Shown here piece by piece: positions 48,273 to 59,384 of a stretch of DNA of 64,000 nucleotides (within the stretch, counting starts at the first letter, position 1; every line of letters starts with the position of its first letter). The notes under the pieces were generated by a model that saw only the letters and a list, made by a program, of their open reading frames with translations, was not told the DNA's origin and ran no database searches. Made by a program: the position numbers and the translations under genes. The stretch comes from Symbiodinium natans (Eukaryota; Sar; Dinophyceae; Suessiales; Symbiodiniaceae). The stretch lies in the NCBI GenBank assembly GCA_905221605.1, contig CAJNDS010001902.1:469501-533500 (forward strand), read 5' to 3'.

Positions 48273-49494
48273 TTGTGCTTTAGACGCTTCGCGCCGCGGC
48301 CCAAACGAACTCTGGGCCGGTTTTGGCCAAGTAGTAATGTAGGAGATGGGGGGCGCTCCGTGCGTCCCCGTTGCACCATCCTCCACGAAGGACCCGCTAT
48401 CCCGGGGCGGCCTGCGGGGGGTGCCGTCGGGGGTCCAGCGATCCATCGTGATAGACGAGGTGAACCGCGCCCGTATGGTAGGGGAAACGCGCAGCAAGCC
48501 CTCGCGGCAGCAAGCGACCCCGAATCATGCAGGAATGCGCTACTAGCCGAAGTTATGGCGTCAACCTCTGCTGCGCCCACCGAGTCCAGAAAGAGGCTTT
48601 GGGTTCAGCTTAGCGACAAAGCGGGCTACCCAGACCATTTCCAGCTGACGCCCGCGCGTATCAGGACAGTGATGGCGGCCCTCAAGCTCGGAGGTTATCG
48701 CTCAGCCGTCCAGCACATGGAAGTGGCGAAGCAAGAACACATCGGGCTGGGGCATCCGTGGACAGAAAAGTTACAACAAACATACCGAGCCGCAAAGCGG
48801 AGCTGTGTGAGAGGGCTTGGGCCTCCGCCCTACCAATGGGAAGATTAGCCGGTTTCAGCTCTTCTGAGCCGATGGCTACTTCAGGTCCGACGTCCCCAGC
48901 CCGGTCCACGATCATCTCGTCATGGTGGATGCTCCGCGAACTCGAGGCCTCCAGGGCTAAGATTGAGCACCTGACATTTGATCATGTCAACAAGACTGTG
49001 ACGTGGTTACTCCCCCCAGCAAAGCCGGGTGGGCTAACACGTTTCAGTCATTGGCCGCCGCTCTGAGCCTACCGGTCACCTTTCGGAACGGTGCTCGAGC
49101 CTTCACCGGCCACTCAGCCCGAGCCACCGGCGCACAGTTATGGCAATCAAAGGAATCGAACTTTGGAGAACCCAAATATTTGGGCGATGGGGCTCAGCTT
49201 GTACTCCGCTACCTGCGAGAAGCGCCAGTTGAGCAGCTTGGGCAGCTGGCAGTCGAAGCAGGCCACACCGACAGCCTAGCGCGAGCACGAAAAGAGCTCG
49301 AAGAGCTCATTGCGAAGGGACAAGCCTTCTTGAACGTCCAGCAGATTGCCGTGCCCGATCCGGACTGGCTACAAGATTGCGAGGGCTCTTCATCCCAGAC
49401 TGGGGCTCCGATCCCCGCCGGTGCAGCCCCGCCGCGTGACTTTTCAGCACGCCTGGTGCTCAATCTCCTGGGGGCAAGTTGCATCGTTGCGTGA
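48273..49494 (+). pseudogene. Tyrosine recombinase of the third DIRS-like element (three frames)
   Basis: Frame 1 (to 48848): LSDKAGYPDHFQLTPARIRT, LKLGGYRSAVQHMEVAKQEH and a short basic region, the core-binding domain. Frame 2 (about 48850-49000): SSWWMLRELEASRAKIEHLT, the box I region with catalytic Arg. Frame 3 (49003-49494): VTFRNGARAFTGHSARATGA, where HSAR is the HxxR box, then a helical tail. Two frameshifts, so inactive. Order Gag-RH-YR on the plus strand is the standard DIRS order. Confidence 0.75.
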
Positions 49495-49760
49495 CAGACT
49501 TGTCCGACCCACGCATGGCGCTGCGCCCGAAGCATTGGCGAACCAGCTGCGCTTGGCCCTTCGCAAGAGATTGCTCATCCTTCTCGTGGGTTCCATTGGA
49601 CCACGAAGGCAAGAGATGCAAGCGCTGCTTCCCGAGTCAAACTCGCGAACCCAGCTCATCTTCCTCGTCCTCCTCCACGGACTCCTCCACATCACCCTCC
49701 GACGCGCCGTCAGCAGGTGGGTAAAGGTGCACTGGCGTCTGTTTTGGGTAAGGTCAGGTG

Positions 49761-49919
49761 GGATCTTGTCCTGCCCTCTTGATTTCAGGGGTCCGAAATG
49801 AGATGCCTCTAGCAAGAGGAGCGACCTTACGTCCAAAAGTGTAAAACAGACCGTGCACTCGCCGTGCTGGGATGCTCGGGCTTGTTGGTGGTTGCTGGGG
49901 AGCGGTGGGCACTTGTTGC
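49761..49919 (+). repeat. 159-bp direct repeat, copy 1
   Basis: Matches 50059-50217 with a few substitutions; offset 298 bp. The spliced-leader-like site lies between the copies. Confidence 0.95.
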
Positions 49920-49995
49920 AAAACACATGTGCCTGCAAGTTGTGGATGTAACAAGTGCTAGCGTGGTAGGAGGGTATGCTGTGAGCCGTCACTTG

Positions 49996-50017
49996 TCCGT
50001 AACCATTTTGGGTCGAG
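49996..50017 (+). other. Degenerate dinoflagellate spliced-leader relic
   Basis: The 22 bases match the conserved dinoflagellate spliced leader (DCCGTAGCCATTTTGG followed by CTCAAG) at 19 positions, with substitutions at positions 7, 17 and 20. Such relics mark retroposed, trans-spliced cDNAs in dinoflagellate genomes (established). The downstream sequence has no recognised coding frame. Confidence 0.6.
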
Positions 50018-50058
50018 TGACTGGCTTTCCTTCTTTCTTTCCCACCCACCCACACCTG

Positions 50059-50217
50059 GGATCTTGTCCTGCCCTCTTGATTTCAGGGGTCCGAAATGAG
50101 ACGCCTCTAGCAAGAGGAGCGACCTTACGTCCAAAAGTGTAAAACAGACCGTGCACTCGCAGTGCTGGGATGCTCGGGCTTGTTGGTGGTTGCTGGGGAG
50201 CGGTGGGCACTTGTTGC
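50059..50217 (+). repeat. 159-bp direct repeat, copy 2
   Basis: Followed by GCTTGACAGCCGGGTAAACA (about 50216-50235), which recurs at about 50596-50615. Confidence 0.95.
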
Positions 50218-50659
50218 TTGACAGCCGGGTAAACATGGGCAGTAGTGCAGCGCGCACATACCTGAGCCTGCATGAGTCCTTGCGCAGGCGCTCGGTTCGA
50301 TTTCTGCCCAACCAGCTCTCTTGCAAAACACAGGCTGTTTCAGCCTTGCCTTCCTTTGCTTCACCCAGTCTGTTGCCTCAGCTCGCAAAGCTCTTCTGCA
50401 TTTCCCGATTGCTTTGCCCACGGCCACAATCAACAGAACCCCATTTGGCTCCAAGCAGGACGCGGGAACTTGATGATTCTGGGCGAACGCAGAAAGTGGC
50501 GTGCACACTCTTTTTGGCCATGCACATGCTTTCCCTTTATGGTGTAGCCTCATGTGACACGCTTCCACCAAAGTAGAGAACGGAAGCTCATTGTCGCTTG
50601 ACAGCCGGGTAAACATGTGCAGTAGTATGTATTAGTAGAGCTCAGTTGGGCCTTTGGGT

Positions 50660-51118
50660 TGGACCCTAAACCCTAAACCCTAGACCCTAGAGCCTTAAAA
50701 CCCAAACCCTAAATCCTAAACCCTAAACCCTAAGCCCTAAACCCTAAAGGTTTCATGCTCTTGCGGTTAAAGGAGATCCATGGGAACTTACGGGTTGGAG
50801 CATGGCCTTGAGGATGTTGCGCGCTTATGCTTGTCCTATAGGCTCCAGCATGGTCTGTCCCGTGCCATGATCACCCTCAAACCCTCAACCCTACGCCCTC
50901 TAAACCTTAGAACCCTAAACCATCTAGATCTGAAAAACCCTAAAGTATCCGTCTTGCCCTAACCTTAAACCCTAAACCCTAACCCTAAACCCTAAACCCT
51001 CAACTCTAAACCCTAGAAATCCCAAACCCTAAACCTTAAAACCCCAAAAACCCTTAAAACCACTATAAAAAACCCTAACAGCCACTATAAAAGCCCTAAG
51101 AACCCTAAAAGCCCTACA
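50660..51118 (-). repeat. Degenerate telomere-like CCCTAAA tracts
   Basis: Arrays at 50664-50748 and 50875-51118, both in the CCCTAAA orientation and heavily decayed; between them 50750-50870 holds no recognised gene. Confidence 0.9.
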
Positions 51119-51304
51119 CCCGCGGCCGATGGAGCGGAGGCCGCGCCAGGCCGCAGGGGAGCCCGAGCCAGGCGGCCAAGGAAGCGAGCCGCTGGCCTCC
51201 GGGGGTGGGCGACTTGGGCTGCCCAGCAAGGTCTTTTTTTTTTTTTCCCCCTTTTTTTTGGCAAAAGTTGCTAAAACAAACCCCAAAAACCCAAAGACTC
51301 AAAA

Positions 51305-51704
51305 CCATGGAGCCGGGAGGCAGCCTTTTTTGTTTTTTTTGGTTTTCTCGAGTTTTTTTTGTGGTTTTCTTTGGAAAAATCCAAAAAAAACATGTGTTTT
51401 TTGGATTTTACTTGCTCCTGGCCTCAAGAACCAAAAAAGCACAGGGTTTTTTTTGGATTTTCACGCAAAACCCCAAAAAAACCCTCGTGTTTTTTGGATT
51501 TCAGGTGCTGGCCTCAGAAACCAAAAAAAACACATGTTTTTTTTTGGATTTTCTTCAAAATCCAAAAAACCCCTCGTTTTTTTTGGATGTTCAACCTCGC
51601 AGAGAGTAGAATCCAAAAAGACACATGTTTTTTTTTTGGATTTTCCAAAGAAAACCAAAAAAAACTCGAGAAAACAAAAAATCTAAAAACGGCGGCCTCC
51701 ATGG
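51305..51704. repeat. Fold-back (long imperfect inverted repeat) of A/T homopolymer words
   Basis: Outer arms start and end with CCATGG (51305-51310, 51699-51704) and both carry CTCGAG (51348-51353, 51665-51670). Inside are several smaller palindromes built from CCAAAAAA/TTTTTTGG around ACATGT. Phe/Lys-rich open frames on both strands here are artefacts. Confidence 0.85.
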
Positions 51705-51899
51705 TGTGAGTTTTTGGATGTTTGGATTTGTTTTTGCCAAACAATGCTTTTGTTGTACAAAGAATGTGTATTGTTCTAAGTTGTTTCTTCTAATGTGACT
51801 GCCTTGCACACACACACAGAGAAAGCACACACAAACACACCCACCATTTCGTTTTAATTTACATTCAGCCTATTCGGTATGTAGGGCGTGGCGTTAACA

Positions 51900-53230
51900 T
51901 GTGAAGTTCCACTAGATTTAATTACGAATGAGGCTTAGAAGAGGATGTCTTGGGATGTGGCATCTTAGTATAAAAAGTAATATGAAAAGAAGTTAAGTTC
52001 AAGAGAGGGTTTCTCAGGGTGTGTTTCTGAGGATGTGGACCTGCAATTCAAAAGTCTAATTTGACTGTGACTTAAATATGAGTAGGGCTTAGAAGAGGAT
52101 GTCTTGGCGCGTGGCCTCTTGATCTAAAAGTCTATTTAAGTGGAATTACAAACGAAGTCCAGGTGAGGATTTCTTTGGTGTGGTGCTTTAGTGCAAACCT
52201 CAAATTACATTTCATAACGAAGCGGGGCCAGAGGAGAATTTCACAGGGTGTGGTCGGTAAAATAGAATTCCAAAGAGGTAATAGCGAATGAGGCTTAGAA
52301 GCGCCTGGCCTCTTATGGTGTTTTTTGTTTCAGTTGGTTTGTTTTTACGAACGAAGCTGTGGCTTTATCATACACAAGTCTATTGACATTTCATTAAGAG
52401 GCCCCAGAAGAGGATTTCATAGGGGGTGGCCGTTAAATATGGAATTGTGAGTACATTACAATACGAATGGGGGCGCAGAAGATGATATAAAGTTCTGTCC
52501 AACAGTTACATAGGAACCTAGCCTAGATCAGAACTTCTTAGGGTGTGGGCTTCTTACCTAGAATTATAAACTTCTTATGAGATTCTGCTACGACCAGGCC
52601 CCAGAATGGTGTGGCTTTTGTAATACGAGCATCCAGGCAAATCGAAAATAGGTCTAACTACAAACGAAGGTCTAATGAGGATTTCTTGGGGTGTGGCTTT
52701 ATAAGACAGACGTCTAATTAATCTTCATTACAAATAGGGGTCAGAAAGGGATTTCACAGGGTGCGGTATGCAATATAAACTTATAACTCGGTTTCGTTGC
52801 GGATGTCTTGGGGTTGGCCTCTTAATATACACTTGCTTTACTTGGTTTTAATTACGAACGAAGCCCAAAAGAGGATTTCTTAGGGTGTGGGTTTACAATA
52901 CGAAATCAAAATACGTTTCACTACAAATGGAGCAAGAAGAGGATTTCACAGGGTGTGGGAAACACAAAAACTCCAAATTGGTACTAATCAACGAGGCTTA
53001 GAAGAGGATGTCTTGGGGCGGGGCCTCTTAATTTTTTTGTTTTGCTTGGGTTTAATTACGAACGAAGCTGTGGCTTTATCATACACAAGTCTATTGACAT
53101 GTCATTGAGAGGCCCCAGAAGAGGATTTCATAGGGTGTGGCTTTTGAGTATAGAATTCTTTTCCTAGGGTGTGGGCTTCTTATCTAGAAGCAGTTCTTCA
53201 AAGGAAGGAATCCCAGATGAGGATGTCTGA
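51900..53230 (+). repeat. Degenerate minisatellite, unit about 65-85 bp
   Basis: Some 18 imperfect units carry the core AGAAGAGGATTTCACAGGGT or its variant with GATGTCTTGGGG, followed by GTGGCCTCTTA. Two nearly identical 85-bp stretches at about 52348-52433 and 53058-53143 suggest a higher-order unit of about 710 bp. AT-rich between cores; no coding frame. Confidence 0.85.
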
Positions 53231-53890
53231 GGCTGTAACGTCAACCCTTACTTTTTTGAAAATACATTAAGTTGTTCAGTCTTGGGAAGGCCTATGTACT
53301 TATCCCATTCACAGCAATGCAGCTAATCGTGTTTTGTTGACTTCAACTCATCGAATTCATGTAGCAAAGGGTCTAGAAATTTCATTCGTTTACTTCACCC
53401 TTCAGTGCAGTAATGCACGCATCCGAGGTACTTTGATTAAGCTAATTCCAACAAGCAGAACACCGTAATTCAATTGAGTACTTTTCATCTTAATCAGTTT
53501 GGTTCATTGTATTCATTCAGTTGGTTAATGGTCTATGTAACTCATTTACTTAACCCTTCAGAAAACTACTCGAACTACTGAAAATTGCGTGAATTAAGGA
53601 TTTTCAAGAAACAAGCAAACTTTGGTTAGATTAAGTACTCTATTTGTATGCTAAACAATGAACATATGTGAGCTCGTTTAACCAATGCTCAAATTCAGCA
53701 GGTTTTCTAATAAGAGTTTTTGATTGGTGTACTAAGTTGGAAAGGTTAGTTAATCAAACTAATGGTTCATTGCGTGCACAGTGACTAATTTGAGGTGGTT
53801 GAAAGCATCGTTTAATGACAAACATGATGGTAATGTAGTTAGTGACTTAGTCTGTTCAACGTAGTAAAGGCACACTGGCCTCGCTTTCGC
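53231..53890. other. AT-rich intergenic sequence
   Basis: No supported ORF. Two related words (TTTACTTCACCCTTCAG near 53389 and TTTACTTAACCCTTCAG near 53545) suggest an old duplication. Confidence 0.5.
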
Positions 53891-54004
53891 CCGTGTGTAT
53901 GGCAGCATTAAGTAGAACTCTTCTGGCGTGTGTTCGTTGCTGCGACGCAAAACTACCATTTGCAGCAGAGTCTACTGTATGCGCGGGGAGTGGGGGGAGG
54001 GGGG

Positions 54005-54080
54005 TATTATATACATGTATATATATATATATATATACATATATGTGTGTGTGTGTGTGTGTCTGTGTGTGTGTGTGTGA
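54005..54080 (+). repeat. (TA)n / (TG)n compound microsatellite
   Basis: Alternating purine-pyrimidine tract of about 75 bp. Confidence 0.97.
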
Positions 54081-54174
54081 TAGCCTCTTTTCTTCATGCT
54101 TTTATCGCGTTTATCAAACTAAAGTTCAGCTTTATTACTTTATTGGAAGAAACGGGAGCTTGCTGATTCAAGCA

Positions 54175-54294
54175 ATGCATCAGCCAAGGCCCTCAGCCCT
54201 CAAGTATGTCGTGGTCGCCATGTTGGGTGTGGCTTCCTTGGCCGCCATGTCCGGAGTGCCCGGCACCGTGAAGGAGCATCTTTGTCATCGTTGG
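54175..54294 (+). CDS. Possible first exon with signal-type N-terminus
   Basis: ATG opens MHQPRPSALKYVVVAMLGVA followed by SLAAMSGVPGTVKEHLCHRW, a hydrophobic leader after a short basic start. GC content rises over just this stretch, and a GTAACA donor follows at about 54295. Next exons were not found. It could be a signal or targeting peptide exon. Confidence 0.3.
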
Positions 54295-54354
54295 GTAACA
54301 TTTTACAATCTTTAAGAGTGCTTAAACCCAATAAGGAATATACATTTAAGAATT

Positions 54355-54417
54355 AAACCCTAAACCCTAAACCCTAAACCCTAAACCCTAAACCCTAAAC
54401 CCTAAACCCTAAACCCG
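54355..54417 (-). repeat. Telomere-like CCCTAAA array
   Basis: Nine perfect heptamers. Confidence 0.97.
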
Positions 54418-54563
54418 AATATTGTCCCAACCATGAACTAGGCATGGGAAGGCGCTCTTCCCAGACGGCCAGGAGACCTTCTTGCATGCAGCTCCGGCCG
54501 GTCCGAAGTCCGGTAGCGGCCCCCTGCACCTTGCGGCAAGAGATGCCGTCAGATTGGGGTGAT

Positions 54564-54615
54564 ACCCTAAACCCTAAACCCTAAACCCTAAACCCTAAAC
54601 CCTAAACCCTAAATG
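54564..54615 (-). repeat. Telomere-like CCCTAAA array
   Basis: Seven perfect heptamers, 147 bp from the previous array and in the same orientation. Confidence 0.97.
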
Positions 54616-55360
54616 TCAAAGTGAGGACTCATGTTGGGATAGCCGTAGACCCTCATTCTGCCCCAACGAAGTAAACCTAAGCCTCAGAGTACATGTGGTG
54701 AAGCATGGACACCAACCTTCATCGGAAGACAAGTTGTGCCTTGAAATGAACGGGAGCCGAACAAAGTACAAAGCCAGCATCGCGAGGACTTTGATTGTGT
54801 TGCTATGATTCCAAATGAGACTAGACTAGATTGTGCAGATTCTCTACAGGCTTTGCGCCGATTCGTAGATGTTTTGCGATTTCTGTTTGCCTCTGTGTCC
54901 TCCGATTGCTGGTTGGGGGCTGGTTTTGTTGCACAGTTTGACAGTCTGACAGTCGCATTTGGAAGCATCACTGTTTCGAGAGTCGACGTAGGAATCGTGG
55001 GCAAGAGTCCAGTACACTGTTCCTTGCTGTAGCCAGAGGTTCATCCCTTGAAGTATCTTCTTCTCTCTGAGAGTAGCGAATCAACATGCCAACAAAAATG
55101 GAAATGGGAACAACTCCGGGGCAGGCGCGACCGTGGGCGTCGAAGACCGAAACTCCGGAGCCTCATCACGGATCGTAGAGGAAACCATTATGCAGATCTC
55201 CAGATCCTAGACCAGCGCGGATAGCCCTCATGAGGTCTGGCACACTTGCGTATTCCCGAGTAGCGACAAGTGCGACATAAGTTTCAGAAAGTGGGATGGG
55301 GGATGCGGAAAGTAGGTTCTAAAGACTCTGCTCCATGAGGTTCCTAAGTATAATTGCGGG
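54616..55360. other. No gene recognised
   Basis: Short ORFs without domain features precede the methyltransferase-like cluster. Confidence 0.45.
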
Positions 55361-55364
55361 TTCT

Positions 55365-55535
55365 TGCTTGCCCTCTCTTTCAGAAGTCGCGCGAAGTCCA
55401 TCAAAAAGTCCCAGCCGAGGCCGCGTCGTGAAGAGGTCTGCTCCAACAGCATGGCCCCTTCCTTTTCTTCCCTCGGCACCTGTTCTGAGCCGCACGCGGC
55501 CGCCGACGGCGGCGACTGCCAGGCTCTTGGGGGTG
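55365..55535 (+). CDS. Upstream exon of methyltransferase-like repeat, copy 1
   Basis: Encodes EEVCSNSMAPSFSSLGTCSE then PHAAADGGDCQALGG. The block TCSxPHxAxDGGDCQAL recurs upstream of copies 2 and 3, so the same exon is duplicated with the main exon. The 5' limit is uncertain. Confidence 0.45.
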
Positions 55536-55651
55536 CCTTTTTCGCACCCATGGGGTGCTCAAGGGTCCGTCTGTCCGTGTCCATCTATGGTTTGCAGTAG
55601 GGTTTAGGGTTTATGGCGACTGGAGTCTGCTACCTGAACTCATCAGCCCAG

Positions 55652-56470
55652 GTGAGCTGCGGCGCCCGGGGTGGGCCTGCTATTCGGAGATGCGTGCTGC
55701 CCTCCCCTGTTTCTTGGAGCTGTATGACAAGCGTCCCATTCAGAACAACCTGGGTGGCATGCAGGTGGACCACTCCTTTGCCATGTTCTTCACGCTGCGC
55801 AAGCTCCGCCCCAAAGTGGTGATCGAAAGCGGTGCCTTCCGTGGCCACGGAACGTGGATCATCAAGCAGGCGCTGCCTGATGCTCGCATCATCTCACTAG
55901 ATCCGGAGGTTGAACCATACAGGAGGCTGGATGGGGTGGAGTACAAGCTGAAAGGCAGCTTCAGAGACGTTGCCAAGATCGATTGGAAATCCGAGGGTGT
56001 GGACCCCGCGGAGACCATCATGTTCATTGATGACCATCAGAGCGGCTACAGACGCATTCTGGAGCTGATGTCGCAGGGCTTCACGCGCTTCATCTTCGAC
56101 GACAATTACCCCTACAACAAAGGGGACAACTACTCCCTGAAGAAAGTCTGCGAGATCGAGAGACAGTCTTTGTGGCGGGGCACGGTCGTCGACAACTTTT
56201 CCAAAGCCAAGTACAGCGTGACCTGGGAGTACCACCTGAAGCATGCCAACTTTCTGCCCAAGCTTTTCCGAACTTACTACGAGTTTCCCCCACTGGCCTC
56301 GCGGGAGCTCTCCGGGGCGACGTGGGATCCGGATCACACGACGGCGCCGATCGTGTCGGATCCGGCGCTTTTCAAGTCCCTTGGACTGGCGGCGACCCGT
56401 GCCAAGGATCGGACTCAGATGCACACGTACACACACTGGCTTTACGTGGAGATCAACAGCGATCTGGGCG
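55652..56470 (+). CDS. Class I SAM-methyltransferase-like exon, copy 1
   Basis: An 819-base exon bounded by a CAG acceptor (55649-55651) and a GT donor (GGCG|GTGAGG). The frame is also open to a stop at 56505, but the three copies diverge right after the donor, which supports the exon end. Motif I is VVIESGAFRGHGTWIIKQAL, followed by IISLDPEVEPYRR (acidic residue that would bind SAM ribose), TIMFIDDHQSGYRRILEL (motif IV-like DDH) and TRFIFDDNYPYNKGDNYSLK. The fold resembles the Methyltransf_24/CmcI group; the substrate is unknown. The 819 bases keep frame, so the exon could be repeated without a frameshift. Confidence 0.75.
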
Positions 56471-56898
56471 GTGAGGTCCCCCCTCCCTTGTGCCTCAGCG
56501 CCTGAAGGGAGTGAATTGGAACTGCTCCGCGATGCTTTCAGGCTTGCAGATCTTACATTCTTATGGGAGTGACGGCTTGTGGAGACGTATCGTGGGGTAG
56601 AGGCTTTGCAAAGGGTGCAGAGGGACGCAGCCCAGAGGCGTGTCGAAATGTCAACTAGGCTGTTCGCAACCGCCCTAGGCGACTAAACCAAAACACGCTT
56701 GGAAGCCCCCAAAGCCCAAAACGCCTGAAAGTGCTGAAAAAACAATGGGACCTAAAGCCTAAACCCCTAAACCCTCAAACTCCTATAGATTTTAGGAATG
56801 TCTTAAAAGGGAAACTTGTGAGAGCCCATGAGGCGCAGCAGAGGGATTCAGGCTTGGAGGGACCAGCGCCCAGAAAGCCTTCCTTGTAGGGGTGGGGG

Positions 56899-56945
56899 GG
56901 GTTTGGGGTTTAGGGTTTAGGGGTTCAGGGGTTCAGGGGTTTTGG
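56899..56945 (+). repeat. Short telomere-like tract
   Basis: TTTAGGG/TTCAGGGG variants in the spacer between copies 1 and 2. Confidence 0.8.
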
Positions 56946-57029
56946 GGCCTTGCCAACCCAGACCTTGACCCCCAACACCCGGAGAATCCCATCGAAACCC
57001 CATAAACCTCTCCTGACTCTTGCAGCCGA

Positions 57030-57165
57030 GGTACCCTCCCCAGCAGGAAGCGCCTGCTCCTGAGTTTTCGGAGGCCTGCTCCGGCGTGGTCGCCTCTGGC
57101 CAGACCTGCTCTCAGCCGCATTCGGCCCCCGACGGGGGCGACTGCCAGGCTCTCCAAGGCGACCC
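57030..57165 (+). CDS. Upstream exon of methyltransferase-like repeat, copy 2
   Basis: Reads RYPPQQEAPAPEFSEACSGV then VASGQTCSQPHSAPDGGDCQ. A GC donor, CAAG|GCGACC, is conserved with copy 3; GC donors are known in dinoflagellates. The sequence after it is replaced by an A/T-only island. Confidence 0.45.
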
Positions 57166-57260
57166 ATTTTAAATAATAATTAATAATTATTTAATAATGA
57201 TATAATAATTAATTAATAGTTTATTAATTGTTAATAATCAATTAATAAGTAATTATTATA
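57166..57260. repeat. A/T island, about 95 bp
   Basis: Almost exclusively A and T (TTAATAATTA-type words), present only in the second repeat unit and absent at the same place in unit 3. Confidence 0.9.
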
Positions 57261-57518
57261 GCCCTCTTTGGGGGTTCAGGGTACTTCTATGACCCCAATT
57301 CCCCCACTTTCTCACTGAACTTGTTTTTAAGGCCTTGAAGGCCTCTAAGTAGGTTCGAAGTGGACCTGTAGCTGGGGTTATAAGTGCCCATGAACCTCCA
57401 ATAGGGATCTTTCACTCACTTGCCTCAGGGTGTAGCGTTCGGGTTTCAAGCTTAAGCTTGGGGGTGCTGTGGACATGCGCGACTGCGCGTGATCTGCCAT
57501 CAGTTTAGGATAGTTTAG

Positions 57519-58337
57519 GTGAGCTGCGGCGCCCGGAATGGGCCTGCTATTCGGAGATGCGCGCTGCCCTCCCCTGTTTCTTGGAGCTGTATGACAAGCG
57601 TCCCATTCAGAACAACCTGGGTGGCATGCAGGTTGACCACTCCTTTGCCATGTTCTTCACGCTGCGCAAGCTCCGCCCCAAAGTGGTGATCGAAAGCGGT
57701 GCCTTCCGTGGCCACGGAACGTGGATCATCAAGCAGGCGCTGCCTGATGCTCGCATCATCTCACTCGATCCGGAGGTTGAACCATACAGGAGGCTGGATG
57801 GGGTGGAGTACAAGCTGAAAGGCAGCTTCAGAGACGTTGCCAAGATCGATTGGAAATCCGAGGGTGTTGACCCCGCGGAGACCATCATGTTCATTGATGA
57901 CCATCAGAGCGGCTACAGACGCATTCTGGAGCTGATGTCGCAGGGCTTCACGCGCTTCATCTTCGACGACAATTACCCCTACAACAAAGGGGACAACTAC
58001 TCCCTGAAGAAAGTCTGCGAGATCGAGAGACAGTCTTTGTGGCGGGGCACGGTCGTCGACAACTTTTCCAAAGCCAAGTACAGCGTGACCTGGGAGTACC
58101 ACCTGAAACACGCCAACTTTCTGCCCAAGCTTTTCCGAACTTACTACGAGTTTCCCCCGCTGGCCTCGCGGGAGCTCTCCGGGGCGACGTGGGATCCGGA
58201 TCACACGACGGCGCCGATCGTGTCGGATCCGGCGCTTTTCAAGTCCCTTGGACTGGCGGCGACCCGTGCCAAGGATCGGACTCAGATGCACACGTACACA
58301 CACTGGCTTTACGTGGAGATCAACAGCGATCTGGGCG
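57519..58337 (+). CDS. Class I SAM-methyltransferase-like exon, copy 2
   Basis: 819 bases after a TTTAG acceptor, ending at the same GT donor as copy 1. The encoded protein is identical over essentially the whole exon, with scattered silent differences, so the duplication is recent or homogenised. No in-frame start is needed upstream if it is an internal exon; the first ATG is at 57557. Confidence 0.75.
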
Positions 58338-58683
58338 GTGAGGTCCCCCCCCCATTGTGCCTCAGCGCCTGAAGGGAATGAATTGGAACTGCTCCGCGAT
58401 GCTTACAGGCTTACAGATCTTACGAGCTTGCAGGCCCAGAGGCATTTCGACATGAGGCGTCAACTAGGCTGTTCGCAATCGCCCTAGGCGCCTAAACTAA
58501 AACACGCTTGGAAGCCCCCAAAACCCAACACCTGAAAGTGCTGAAGAAAGGGGGACCTAAACACTAAACCCCCAAACCCCTAAACTCCTAATTCTGGATC
58601 TTAGGAATTTTTAGGGCTTGAAGGGAAACTTGTGAGCCCATGGAGGGACCAGCGCTCAGAAAGCCTTCCTTGTAGTGGGGGCG

Positions 58684-58772
58684 GGGGGTTTAGGGGTTTA
58701 GGGGTTTAGGGGTTTAGGGGTTTAGGGGTTTAGGGGTTTAGGGGTTTAGGGGTTTAGGGGTTTAGGGGTCTA
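58684..58772 (+). repeat. Octamer array TTTAGGGG
   Basis: About ten TTTAGGGG units, one G longer than the usual heptamer, in the spacer between copies 2 and 3. Confidence 0.95.
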
Positions 58773-58834
58773 GGGTCAGGTGGGGGGGGGTCTTGCAAGA
58801 GACCCAGCTTCTGGGCCTTGCGCCCCTGCTCGGC

Positions 58835-58970
58835 TACGCCGAGGTACCCTCAGCAAGCGCCTGCTCCTGAGCCCTCGGAGGCCTGCTCCGGCGTGGTCGC
58901 CTCTGGCCAGACCTGCTCTCAGCCGCATTCGGCCCCCGACGGGGGCGACTGCCAAGCTCTCCGAGGCGAC
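58835..58970 (+). CDS. Upstream exon of methyltransferase-like repeat, copy 3
   Basis: Reads RYPQQAPAPEPSEACSGVVA then SGQTCSQPHSAPDGGDCQAL. It is followed by GAG|GCGACG, the GC donor candidate shared with copy 2. Confidence 0.45.
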
Positions 58971-59384
58971 GTCTTCGCAGCCCTACTTGGGGGTTTACGA
59001 AGACAAGGGACCCTCATAGAGTCCCTGAAATAGTAGGGTTCCCTTTCAAAAAAGGACCAAACGTCGGAAACTCCCACTTGGAGGTTCAGGGTACCAATGT
59101 ATAGCTGCACTTATATAAGCCCCCTAAATCCTCTAAGTAGGCTATAAGTGGACTTGTAGCTGGGGTTATAAGTACCCATGAACCTCCAAGTATTCTGTTG
59201 GGTCTGTTGGGATCTTTCGTTGACTGGGCTCAGGGTGTAGGGTTCGGGTTTCGGGCACGGGGGTCCAAGGTTTCCCCGGTTTTCTTTGCATATCTTGGAT
59301 CTCACAAACGGAACTCAGCACACCAAACACGAGGGGCGCATGCGTTGAATGTGCGTGACTGCGCGTGATCTGCCATCAGTTTAG

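Noticed and set aside
51134-51144. An extra GCGGAGGCCGC core outside the LINE
   Set aside because: A single copy in GC-rich sequence without a clear site-specific outer stem; could be chance, so it was not counted with the family.
51129-51744. Phe/Lys-rich ORFs on both strands
   Set aside because: They arise from A/T homopolymer runs of the fold-back repeat.
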